Shown here: positions 44,107 through 51,360 of the stretch, in pieces
Layout: every line of letters starts with the position of its first letter
Position numbering within the stretch: the stretch's first letter is position 1
Assembly (NCBI RefSeq): GCF_001513975.1
Contig: NZ_KQ947994.1
Coordinates: 170,564 to 234,563 of the forward strand
Direction of reading: 5' to 3'
Length of the DNA stretch: 64,000 nt
From: Streptomyces curacoi
GTDB lineage: Bacteria; Actinomycetota; Actinomycetes; Streptomycetales; Streptomycetaceae
The notes under the pieces: model-generated
Databases searched by the model: none
What the model was told of the DNA's origin: nothing
The model's input: the letters and a program-made list of their open reading frames with translations, nothing else
Made by a program: the position numbers and the translations under genes

Positions 44107-46028
44107 TGGCGGACGACCTGCTCGCCCTCGTCCTCGCCCCCGAGCCCGGCCCGTTCGCCCTGCTGCACCGCCCCGACACCACCGGCCCGGACCGCCTCGA
44201 CGTCCTGCTCGGCGCGGTCGGCGAGATCGGCGCGCTGGCCGACATCCCCCTCGACGACACCGCTCCGGCCGGTGACGGGCCGCACCAGGAGGTGCTGGCG
44301 CTCGTCCCGTACCGGCAGATCGCCGAGCGCGGCTACGCGGCCCGCGACGACGGGACGCCGCTGCTCGCGATGACCGTCGAGGCCCAGGAAGTGGTGGACG
44401 TCGACGAGGTGCGGCGCCGCATACCCGACGCGCCCGTGCGGCTCGCCGCGGGCGGTGCCTTCGACGTCGACGACGACGCCTACGCCGAGATCGTGCGGCG
44501 GATCATCAAGGACGAGATCGGCACCGGCGAGGGCGCCAACTTCGTCGTGAAGCGGACGTTCGTCGCCGACATCGGCGAGTACTCGGTCGGTGCCGCGCTG
44601 CGCCTGTTCCGGCGGCTGCTGGAGCGCGAGTCGGGCGCGTACTGGACGTTCATCGTGCACACCGGGGAGCGCACGCTCGTCGGGGCCTCGCCCGAGCGGC
44701 ATGTGAGCGTGGCCGGCGGCCGGGCCGTGATGAACCCCATCAGCGGCACCTACCGCTACCCCGACTCGGGGCCGACGCTGCCCGGCGTCATGGACTTCCT
44801 CGCCGACCGCAAGGAGGCCGACGAGCTGTACATGGTCGTCGACGAGGAACTGAAGATGATGGCGCGGGTCTGTGAGAACGGCGGCAGCGTCGTCGGCCCG
44901 TACCTGAAGGAGATGGCGCGGCTCGCGCACACCGAGTACTTCATCGAGGGCCACACCACCCGCGACCCGCGCGAGGTGCTGCACGAGACCCTGTTCGCGC
45001 CGACCGTCACCGGCTCCCCGCTGGAGAGCGCCTGCAAGGTGATTGAGCGGTACGAGCCCGAGGGCCGCGGCTACTACAGCGGCGTCCTGGCGCTCATCGG
45101 CCACGACGAACAGGGCGGGCGCACCCTCGACTCGGCGATCCTCATCCGCACCGCCGACATCGACGCCGGCGGCCGGATGCGCATCGGCGTCGGGGCGACC
45201 CTGGTACGCCACTCCGACCCGCTGTCCGAGGTCGCCGAGACCCGCGCCAAGGCGGCCGGTCTGCTGGCCGTGCTCGGCGAGACGGGACCCCGTAGGTTCG
45301 GCTCCCATCCCTCGGTGCGGGCGGCGCTGGACGGGCGCAACTCCGGTCTCGCCGGCTTCTGGCTGGCGCCGGACGCCGAACGGCAGCGCGGTGCGGGGCT
45401 GCTCGACGGGCGGCGGGTGCTCGTGGTCGACGCCGAGGACACGTTCACGGCGATGATCGGGCATCAGCTGCGGGCGCTGGGCGCGGAGGTGACGGTGCGT
45501 CGGTTCGACCAGCCGTACGCCTTCGACGCGCACGACCTGGTCGTGATGGGACCGGGTCCGGGCGATCCGCGGGAGACCGACCACCCGAAGATCGCACACC
45601 TGCGGACAGCGATCGACACCTTGCTGGCCGAGCGGCGGCCGTTCGCGGCGGTGTGCCTGAGCCACCAGGTGCTCAGCCTGCGGCTCGGGCTGCCGCTGGT
45701 GCGCCGCGACCAGCCGAACCAGGGCGTGCAGCGGGAGATCGACCTGTTCGGGCGCCGGGAGCGGGTCGGCTTCTACAACACGTTCGCGGCCCGCAGCGCC
45801 GAGGCCCGGTTCGACGTCGCCGGCATCGGCACCGTCGAGGTCAGCCGCGACCCGGTCACCCGGGAGGTGCACGCCCTGCGCGGGCCCGGATTCCGCTCCA
45901 TGCAGTTCCACGCGGAGTCGGTGCTCACCGAGGACGGGGTGCGCATCCTCGGCGAGGCGCTGGGCGGGCTGGTCGAGGAGCGGTCCGGTCTCCTCGGGCG
46001 GCAGGGCCGGCTGGAGCAGGCCGTATGA
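44103..46028 (+). CDS. phzE: 2-amino-2-deoxyisochorismate synthase, PhzE-like fusion
   Basis: A 641-aa fusion: an N-terminal chorismate-binding (anthranilate synthase I-type) domain (about 1-420) and a C-terminal glutamine amidotransferase. The MST domain has NPISGTYRYP (Ser where PabB has Lys), VVDEELKMMARVC and a GYYSGVLALIG loop. The amidotransferase has MGPGPGDPRE, nucleophile AAVCLSHQ (about Cys518) and MQFHAES. The order and the NPISGT motif match PhzE, which lacks pyruvate-lyase activity, rather than TrpEG. GTG 44103 and ATG 44106 are both possible after GGGAGGTGAG. Its stop overlaps the YdhR-like gene. Confidence 0.9.
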   Translation: MMADDLLALVLAPEPGPFALLHRPDTTGPDRLDVLLGAVGEIGALADIPLDDTAPAGDGPHQEVLALVPYRQIAERGYAARDDGTPLLAMTVEAQEVVDVDEVRRRIPDAPVRLAAGGAFDVDDDAYAEIVRRIIKDEIGTGEGANFVVKRTFVADIGEYSVGAALRLFRRLLERESGAYWTFIVHTGERTLVGASPERHVSVAGGRAVMNPISGTYRYPDSGPTLPGVMDFLADRKEADELYMVVDEELKMMARVCENGGSVVGPYLKEMARLAHTEYFIEGHTTRDPREVLHETLFAPTVTGSPLESACKVIERYEPEGRGYYSGVLALIGHDEQGGRTLDSAILIRTADIDAGGRMRIGVGATLVRHSDPLSEVAETRAKAAGLLAVLGETGPRRFGSHPSVRAALDGRNSGLAGFWLAPDAERQRGAGLLDGRRVLVVDAEDTFTAMIGHQLRALGAEVTVRRFDQPYAFDAHDLVVMGPGPGDPRETDHPKIAHLRTAIDTLLAERRPFAAVCLSHQVLSLRLGLPLVRRDQPNQGVQREIDLFGRRERVGFYNTFAARSAEARFDVAGIGTVEVSRDPVTREVHALRGPGFRSMQFHAESVLTEDGVRILGEALGGLVEERSGLLGRQGRLEQAV

Positions 46029-46405
46029 GCGCGGTTCCGGTCGCGGGTACGGGGCTCAAGGCGGCCGTGGTCTGGTGGGATCTGGCCGGGACGGGCCGGA
46101 CGATCGAGTCGCTGCGGGAGTTCCTGCGCGAGGAGGCCGTCGACCGGTTCGCCCAGGTCGAGGGGCTCCGGCTGAAGTTCTGGATCTCGGATCCCGCCAC
46201 CGAGCGGTGGGGCGCGGTGCTGCTGTGGGAGTCGGCCGAGGCCGCCGCCGCACCGCTGCCCGCGCGAGCCGCCGAGCTGATCGGGGGGCCGCCGGTGCAG
46301 CGGACGCTCTTCGACGTCGAGGCGACCGTCGAGGGCCTGCACACGCTGCCTGGCCTGGCCGGGCACGGACTGGCCCTGGAGCCCCTGGAGTCCCCGGCGC
46401 CGTGA
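46025..46405 (+). CDS. YdhR-like/ABM-fold small protein
   Basis: A 126-aa alpha/beta barrel (dimeric ferredoxin-like) protein resembling the putative monooxygenase YdhR group: AAVVWWDLAGTGRTIESLREFL, VEGLRLKFWISDPATERWGAVLLWESAEAA. ATG 46025 overlaps the phzE stop (ATGA). Members act as cofactor-free oxygenases, isomerases or cyclases on aromatic intermediates, or have no known role. As the last gene of the five-gene operon it probably modifies the amino-hydroxyaromatic product. Confidence 0.72.
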   Translation: MSAVPVAGTGLKAAVVWWDLAGTGRTIESLREFLREEAVDRFAQVEGLRLKFWISDPATERWGAVLLWESAEAAAAPLPARAAELIGGPPVQRTLFDVEATVEGLHTLPGLAGHGLALEPLESPAP

Positions 46406-46416
46406 CCCCCACGCCG

Positions 46417-46458
46417 ACCGCCCGGCAGGCCCCCACCGTCGTGGGCCTGCCGGGCGGT
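46417..46458. terminator. bidirectional terminator hairpin
   Basis: A perfect 16-bp stem (ACCGCCCGGCAGGCCC at 46417-46432 with its complement at 46443-46458). It sits between the plus-strand PhzE operon and the minus-strand AtaL-like gene, whose last codons it almost touches. Confidence 0.85.
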
Positions 46459-46460
46459 TG

Positions 46461-46943
46461 TCAGTGGTGGGCGACGGGGCGGCCGTGCAGTGCCGTACGG
46501 CGCAGGACCGCGGTCATGGCCTTGAGCGTGCCGCAGAAGTCGCAGTCCAGGTCGCGCAGATACTCGCTCTGCGACAGGGCGGTCTCCGTCGGGCCCTCGT
46601 CCAGCGTGATGCTCAGGGTGAGGGTGAGCCGGCCCTCGTCGTCGGTGCCGATCTCGTTGCGGATCAGCGAGAGGTCCGTCTCGTCCTGGTTGCGGAACGT
46701 GATGACGCCGGCCGCCTCGTCGGGGGTGACCCGCTGGACGAGGAAGCGCTCGCCGCGGTGCGACTCGCGCAGGAAGCCGTCGGGGTACCGCTCCACGATC
46801 CGGGAGGACGTGATGGCGGGCACGTACAGGACGGGGTTCTCCGCCTTGTGCAGCATGGCCTGCCACAGCCCGTCCCGGGTCGGGGCCCGGCGCGCCTCCT
46901 CGTCCACCCCGTCGATGACCCGGGTCCATGAAATCGTCAGCAA
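46461..46943 (-). CDS. AtaL-like SRPBCC (DUF1857) protein
   Basis: A 160-aa START/SRPBCC-fold protein similar to the AtaL group: WTRVIDGVDEEARRAPTRDGLWQAMLHKAENPVLYVPAITSSRIVERYPDGF and FLVQRVTPDEAAGVITFRNQDE. I use TTG 46943 because GAAGGGAA lies upstream and no ATG or GTG is in frame close by. The fold forms a hydrophobic pocket and in secondary metabolism can be a cyclase or aromatase. A CxxC-like CDFC sits near the C-terminus. It diverges from the SDR gene at 47160 and shares its control region. Confidence 0.75.
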   Translation of the reverse strand: MLTISWTRVIDGVDEEARRAPTRDGLWQAMLHKAENPVLYVPAITSSRIVERYPDGFLRESHRGERFLVQRVTPDEAAGVITFRNQDETDLSLIRNEIGTDDEGRLTLTLSITLDEGPTETALSQSEYLRDLDCDFCGTLKAMTAVLRRTALHGRPVAHH

Positions 46944-47025
46944 TGGAATTCCCTTCGGTCTGCGCGGTACCTGCCGAAAGGGAGTGTCGAAGAGCTTTAC
47001 GACGAGTGGCAATCGGGCCGGTAGA

Positions 47026-47034
47026 ACTTCGTCA
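47026..47034. promoter_or_regulatory. ACTTCGTCA motif in the AtaL/SDR divergent promoter
   Basis: An exact ACTTCGTCA copy in the 216-bp region between the divergent AtaL-like (start 46943) and SDR (start 47160) genes. A weak inverse half, TGACAGGAA, follows at 47050. See the motif at 41225. Confidence 0.6.
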
Positions 47035-47159
47035 CATGCACAGGGTGACCTGACAGGAAACATCGCGTTTCGTTGCCGGTGCGGGACTTCGACGGCAGGC
47101 TCGGGTGCGAAAGGCGACGGAGCGAAAAAAAGTCGAGAGCAATAGAGAGGTGAACGTCG

Positions 47160-47852
47160 ATGTCGGCACGATTCGCCGGCCAGATCGTCCTCGTCACGGG
47201 AGGCGGAGAGGGGATCGGGCGGGCCGCGTCCGTCGCCTTCGCCGGTGAGGGCGCCACCGTGGTGGTGGCCGGACGACACCTGGAAACCCTGGACAGCACC
47301 TGTGAACTGATCGCCCGTCGGGGCGGAAAGGCCGACCTTGTCGTGGCCGACCCGTCGGGCCTGGGCGACGACGGCGCGGAATACATCGTCGCGGAGACCG
47401 TACGGCGGCACGGCGCGCTGGACGTGGCCTTCAACAATGTGACCGAACTCGGCCCGAACCAGCCCGTCGGGGAAATCTGCGAAAAGGTATGGGCCGAGAC
47501 CCTCACCGCCAATCTCACCGGCGTCTGGCTGGCCATGAAGCACGAGATAGCGCACATGGAGAAGGCGGGCCGCGGCGTCATCGTCAACACGGCCAGCAAC
47601 ATCGGCGCGCAGGGCATGCTGCCCGGGCTCGGCGCGTACGCCGCGTCCAAGGCCGCGGTCAGCGCGCTCACCCAGACCGCCGCCCGCGAGTACGCCGACC
47701 GCGGCATCCGCATCAACGCCATCAGCCCCTGCCCGCTGGGCCGCGGGGCGAGCGTCGAGCAGATCGCCGACACGGTCGTCTGGCTGGCGTCCGAGGAGGC
47801 GTCGTACATCGTGGGCCACGACCTCGTCCTGGACCGCAAGACGACGGTATGA
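47160..47852 (+). CDS. SDR-family oxidoreductase
   Basis: A 230-aa short-chain dehydrogenase: cofactor motif TGGGEGIGRA, FNNV in place of NNAG, catalytic NTASNIGAQG with Ser, and YAASK. It is shorter than usual at the C-terminus (ends HDLVLDRKTTV). It is a single-gene unit under the motif-bearing divergent promoter and ends in a strong hairpin. I infer a cluster tailoring dehydrogenase, a second one besides the DhbA-like enzyme. The substrate is unknown. Confidence 0.85.
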   Translation: MSARFAGQIVLVTGGGEGIGRAASVAFAGEGATVVVAGRHLETLDSTCELIARRGGKADLVVADPSGLGDDGAEYIVAETVRRHGALDVAFNNVTELGPNQPVGEICEKVWAETLTANLTGVWLAMKHEIAHMEKAGRGVIVNTASNIGAQGMLPGLGAYAASKAAVSALTQTAAREYADRGIRINAISPCPLGRGASVEQIADTVVWLASEEASYIVGHDLVLDRKTTV

Positions 47853-47867
47853 GCGCGCGCACGTCCC

Positions 47868-47902
47868 CCAGTGCCCCGGCCAGATGGAGGCCGGGGCACT
47901 GG
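47868..47902 (+). terminator. terminator after the SDR gene
   Basis: A perfect 14-bp stem: CCAGTGCCCCGGCC at 47868-47881 with GGCCGGGGCACTGG at 47889-47902, loop AGATGGA, 15 nt after the stop. Confidence 0.85.
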
Positions 47903-48022
47903 CATGTGTACGCGAACGCCCCGGGCCCGACAGCGGACGGCACCCTCCCGTCCGGTGGCGCCCGGGCCGCGCGCCAACTCGGCGGCCCTGCCCCGTGCCG
48001 CCGGCAGATAGCGGCGGCCGGG

Positions 48023-48475
48023 AACTCGCCGAGGGTGGTGGCGCGGGGGTGTGTCGCCGGGAACTTGTCGGGGGTGGTGTGGCGCGCGGGCGTGTCACCG
48101 GGGTGGTGGTGGCCTTCGCCGTCACTGCCGCGCCGGAGCCGTGTGGTGGGCGGTGGTGGCGCGGGGGTTTTCGGTGTGGTCCCGCCCGGACCTGGCGGCG
48201 GCCGAGAACTCGTCGGGCTGGTGTGGCGCGCGGGCGTGTCACCGGGGTGGTGGTGGCCTCGTCGTCATCGTCGCGCCGGAGTCGTGTGGTGGGCGGTGGT
48301 GGTGCGGGGGTCTTCGATGTGGTCCTGCCCGGGCCTGGGGGCGGCCGGGAACTCGTCGGGGGTGGTGTGGCGCGGATGTGCGGCCGGGGCGGTGGTGGTC
48401 TTCGTCGTCATCGGCGCGCGCCGGAGGCGTGTGGTGGGCGGTGGTGGTGCGGGGGTCTTCGGTGTGGTCCCGGCG
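48023..48475. repeat. 143-bp tandem repeat array, about 3.2 copies
   Basis: Units start with GAACT(T/C)GTCGGG at 48063, 48206 and 48349, exactly 143 bp apart. The last unit is cut at about 48475. A 40-bp partial copy begins at 48023. Units 1 and 2 are near-identical in the stretch ending GTGTCACCGGGGTGGTGG. The units are very G-rich on the plus strand. The array fills the gap between the convergent SDR and ACP genes. No frame through it looks like a real protein. Confidence 0.8.
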
Positions 48476-48568
48476 GCGGACGACACATGTCGGAGCGACC
48501 CGTCGGTCGGCGTGTTCGGGGTGCGCGGTGGCGTACGTCCGTTCCGGTCGGCCGTGCGACGGCATGCG

Positions 48569-48607
48569 GAAGGGCCCGGGGCGCGCCGTCCGCGTCCCGG
48601 GCCCTTC
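48569..48607 (-). terminator. terminator after the ACP gene
   Basis: A perfect 12-bp stem: GAAGGGCCCGGG at 48569-48580 with CCCGGGCCCTTC at 48596-48607. It lies 18 nt beyond the ACP stop on the minus strand and closes the five-gene operon. Confidence 0.8.
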
Positions 48608-48625
48608 GGCGGCCGTCGCCTCGGC

Positions 48626-48883
48626 TCAGGCGATCGGGACGCCCTTGTCCCGCAGCAGCGCGACGGTGTTCTCGATGTTTCCGGCCTCGACTATCTCCTC
48701 GTCCTCCAGGGCGACTCCGTACTGGTCGGAGAGGATCACGGCGAGTTCGACGAGGTCGAGGGAGTCGAGCTTCATCGTGCTGAACTCGGCGGTGACGTCG
48801 ATGTCGCTCGCGGGCACCGAGAACTTCTCGGCCATGATCTCGGTGATGCGCTCGGTGACGGCGCTCTCGGCGAGGGCGGTCAT
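48626..48883 (-). CDS. acyl carrier protein
   Basis: An 85-aa discrete ACP. The phosphopantetheine serine is Ser41 in KLDSLDLVEL. Helix I (ALAESAVTERITEIMAEKF) and helix III (EIVEAGNIENTVALLRDKG) are recognisable. I start at ATG 48883 with AAAGGCAG upstream; the longer in-frame start at 48916 has no helix-I similarity. It is the last gene of the AMP-ligase/LuxC/KASIII operon, so it probably carries the aminohydroxybenzoyl group or an acyl extender during assembly. Confidence 0.9.
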   Translation of the reverse strand: MTALAESAVTERITEIMAEKFSVPASDIDVTAEFSTMKLDSLDLVELAVILSDQYGVALEDEEIVEAGNIENTVALLRDKGVPIA

Positions 48884-48928
48884 GGGCTCTGCCTTTCGTT
48901 CGAAGGGTTGGTACACAGGTGGGTGAGG

Positions 48929-49939
48929 TCAGTTGGGGGTGACGTCCGGCCACACCAGCGCCGTCGAGCCCCAGGCCAGCCCGCCCCCGAACGCGGTGAG
49001 CACCACGCGCTCACCCGGCCGGAGTTCACCGGAGCCGGCCGCGTCGGCGAGGGCGAGGGGGATGGACGCGGCGGAGGTGTTGCCGACGCGGTCCAGGTTC
49101 ACCACGGCCCGCTCGCGGTCGATGTCGAGCAGGTCGGCGACGGCGTGCAGGATGCGGACGTTGGCCTGGTGGCCGACCAGCCGGTCGACGGACGACTTGG
49201 GCCAGCCCAGCCGCTCCAGCAGGGCGGTGGACGACTGGCCCATACGGGTCACCGCCTGGGCGAAGACCTTCTTGCCCTGCATGGTGAAGTACGGGCTCGC
49301 GGCCCGCTGCCGGGAGCCGCCGCCCGGGATGGCGATCAGGTCGTGCTGCTCGCCGTCGCTGCCCAGGTCGAAGCCGAGCAGCGCGCCGGGCTCGTCGGCG
49401 CGTCCCGCCTCCAGGACGACGGCGCCGGCCCCGTCCCCGAAGATCACCGCGGTGTTGCGGTCCGCCGGGTCGAGGATGCCGGAGTAGGTCTCGGCGCCGA
49501 TCACGAGCACCCGCTCGGCGACCCCGGTGAGGATCAGCCCCGCCGCGCTGGCCAGGGCGTACACGAACCCGGCGCACACGGCGGCCACGTCGTACGCGGG
49601 CACCGGGCCCAGGCCCAGCCGGGCCGCCACCCAGGGCGCGGTCCCCGGGCAGGGGTGGTCCGGCGTGGTGGTGGCGAGGACGACCGCGTCCACGCCGTCC
49701 ACGCCCGCCGACTTCAGCGCCCGGGCGCCCGCCTCCACGGCGAGGTCACCGGTGGCGGTGCCGGGGTCGGCCCAGAACCGCTGCCGGATCCCGGTGCGGG
49801 TGCGGATCCACTCGTCGCTGGTGTCGAGCCGCTCGGACAGCTCGTCGTTGCTGACCGCGCGCGGCGGCAGATAGGTGCCGAGGCCCTTGAGGACGGCGGC
49901 GGGCCGCGCGTCGGCTTCGGTTCGCTGGGGGTCGGTCAT
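48929..49939 (-). CDS. 3-oxoacyl-ACP synthase III (KASIII/FabH-like), canonical triad
   Basis: A 336-aa thiolase-fold condensing enzyme with the full KASIII triad: Cys122 in AAVCAGF, His257 in GHQAN and Asn287 in GNTSA. The glycine-rich C-terminus GGGLAWGSTAL is also typical. It should condense a CoA- or enzyme-bound acyl starter with a malonyl-ACP-type extender. Starts at ATG 49939 after AAAGGCCAGG. It lies between the ACP and LuxC-like genes, so a starter from the carboxylate-activating enzymes, or a separate short acyl unit, is plausible. Confidence 0.88.
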   Translation of the reverse strand: MTDPQRTEADARPAAVLKGLGTYLPPRAVSNDELSERLDTSDEWIRTRTGIRQRFWADPGTATGDLAVEAGARALKSAGVDGVDAVVLATTTPDHPCPGTAPWVAARLGLGPVPAYDVAAVCAGFVYALASAAGLILTGVAERVLVIGAETYSGILDPADRNTAVIFGDGAGAVVLEAGRADEPGALLGFDLGSDGEQHDLIAIPGGGSRQRAASPYFTMQGKKVFAQAVTRMGQSSTALLERLGWPKSSVDRLVGHQANVRILHAVADLLDIDRERAVVNLDRVGNTSAASIPLALADAAGSGELRPGERVVLTAFGGGLAWGSTALVWPDVTPN

Positions 49940-49959
49940 GGCGATGCCTGGCCTTTCGC

Positions 49960-51360
49960 TCAGCCGCGTATGACGGTCTTGGTCCGCATCAGGAACTCGC
50001 CGAGGTAGCCGTCGTGCGGCACACCGCGGTCCATCCAGTGGGTCGGGTGCTCGCCGAGGTACACGTTGGCGACGGTCGGGTCGGCGACCAGCGTGTCCAC
50101 CAGGCCCGCGTCCCGGTCCTCGTCGCCGCTGAGGACGCCGAGGACGAGGGTGTCGCCCAGCGGAGCCGTCCCGTCGGACGTGCGGCTCCAGGGCGCCACC
50201 CACACACAGGGGAAGGGCAGTTCGGCGGTGTGCCAGCCGCCCTTCAGGTCGGGCGCCTCGAACACGGCCGGACGCAACACCGCGCCGCCGCCCGGGAGTT
50301 CCTCCACCACGCCGTCGCCGCCGAGGTGGGCGGTGGCGCCCTTGGCCCGCTCCAGCAGATGCCGCTCCAGCGCCCGCGCCCGCTCCACCGGCTGGACCGG
50401 CAGGGCGGCCTTCTCGTCGTCGGCGGGCAGGCTCGGCAGCGCGCCCAGTCGCTCGGCGAGGGCGCGGGCCAGCGGCGCCGGGTCGCCCTCGACGAGGACC
50501 GCGGTCGCGTCGACGCACTTGACGCCGCCGTGGTGGGCGATCGAGTCCACGATCAGGTCGAGGTGCGCACGCCAGTCGGCGCCCTCCGTGACCAGGACCT
50601 TCGTCCGGCCGGGCCCCTGGACCAGCACGGTCGGGTCGGCGGCGTACTTGCGTACGACGTCGTCACCGCCGTAGACGAGGGACAGGTCGGCGCCCCGCAG
50701 CACCTCGTCGGCCACCGCGTGGTCGGTCGGCAGCAGCACCACGTGGTCGTCGCCGAACCCGGTCGCGCGCAGTGCCGCCACCAGGCGGTGCGGGGTGAAC
50801 GGCTCCCGGCGCGAGGGCCGGATCGCGACCCGGTGGCCGAGGGCGAGCGCCTCCAGCCACAGGGCGTGCGGGGCGGGGTGGTTGCCCGCCGCGTTCACGG
50901 CGAGGACCTCGCCGCGCCGGGTCCACACCGCGGCGCCGGTACGGGTGCGCGCGTCCCGCCAGTCGAGCACCGCGCCGCCGGGCAGCGCGCCGTACGCGCC
51001 GGCCAGCGCGCGCCGCGCGGAGTCGGCGATCTCGTCGGCGGCGGATCGTACGGCCGGCAGCGGGATGCCGGAGACCCGCGCCACGGTCCGCTCGTACTCC
51101 TCGTACGACAGGCCCTCCACGGTCTCCTCGCGGAACACCCGCCCGGCCTCGGCGAGGGCGGCGAGCCGCCGCTCCAGCGGCAGCGGGGCCGCCTTGTGCA
51201 GGGCTGCCAGCGCCCGGGTGACGAACAGCCGGGGAGTCAGGCTGAGTTCGGCGACCGGGGCGCCGGTGGTGTCGGTGACGGTCTCGCGCTTGCGGGCGCG
51301 GTACGGGCCCGACGGCCCCAGCGCGTCCAGGAGATGAGGCTCGGTCATCCGCTCGGTCAT
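49960..51360 (-). CDS. LuxC/GriC-like acyl reductase (aldehyde dehydrogenase fold)
   Basis: A 466-aa aldehyde-dehydrogenase-fold protein of the LuxC acyl-CoA/acyl-protein reductase group: AVWTRRGEVLAVNAAGNHPAPHALWLEALALGHRVAIRPS and catalytic Cys282 in GGVKCVDATAV. It would reduce an activated acid to an aldehyde with NADPH. ATG 51360 shares one base with the upstream ligase stop (TGATG), so the two are coupled. In Streptomyces griseus grixazone biosynthesis, GriC (LuxC-like) and GriD (AMP ligase) together reduce an aminohydroxybenzoate to the aldehyde. The same pairing here is the basis of my assignment. Confidence 0.82.
   Translation of the reverse strand: MTERMTEPHLLDALGPSGPYRARKRETVTDTTGAPVAELSLTPRLFVTRALAALHKAAPLPLERRLAALAEAGRVFREETVEGLSYEEYERTVARVSGIPLPAVRSAADEIADSARRALAGAYGALPGGAVLDWRDARTRTGAAVWTRRGEVLAVNAAGNHPAPHALWLEALALGHRVAIRPSRREPFTPHRLVAALRATGFGDDHVVLLPTDHAVADEVLRGADLSLVYGGDDVVRKYAADPTVLVQGPGRTKVLVTEGADWRAHLDLIVDSIAHHGGVKCVDATAVLVEGDPAPLARALAERLGALPSLPADDEKAALPVQPVERARALERHLLERAKGATAHLGGDGVVEELPGGGAVLRPAVFEAPDLKGGWHTAELPFPCVWVAPWSRTSDGTAPLGDTLVLGVLSGDEDRDAGLVDTLVADPTVANVYLGEHPTHWMDRGVPHDGYLGEFLMRTKTVIRG

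Noticed and set aside
41381..46405. A phenazine biosynthesis cluster
   Set aside because: phzE, phzD and a phzC-like gene are present, but phzF, phzA/B and phzG are not visible. A DhbA-like dehydrogenase takes their place, pointing to 3-hydroxyanthranilate.
48023..48475. CRISPR array
   Set aside because: Repeats are 143 bp in direct tandem without unique spacers, and no cas genes are present.
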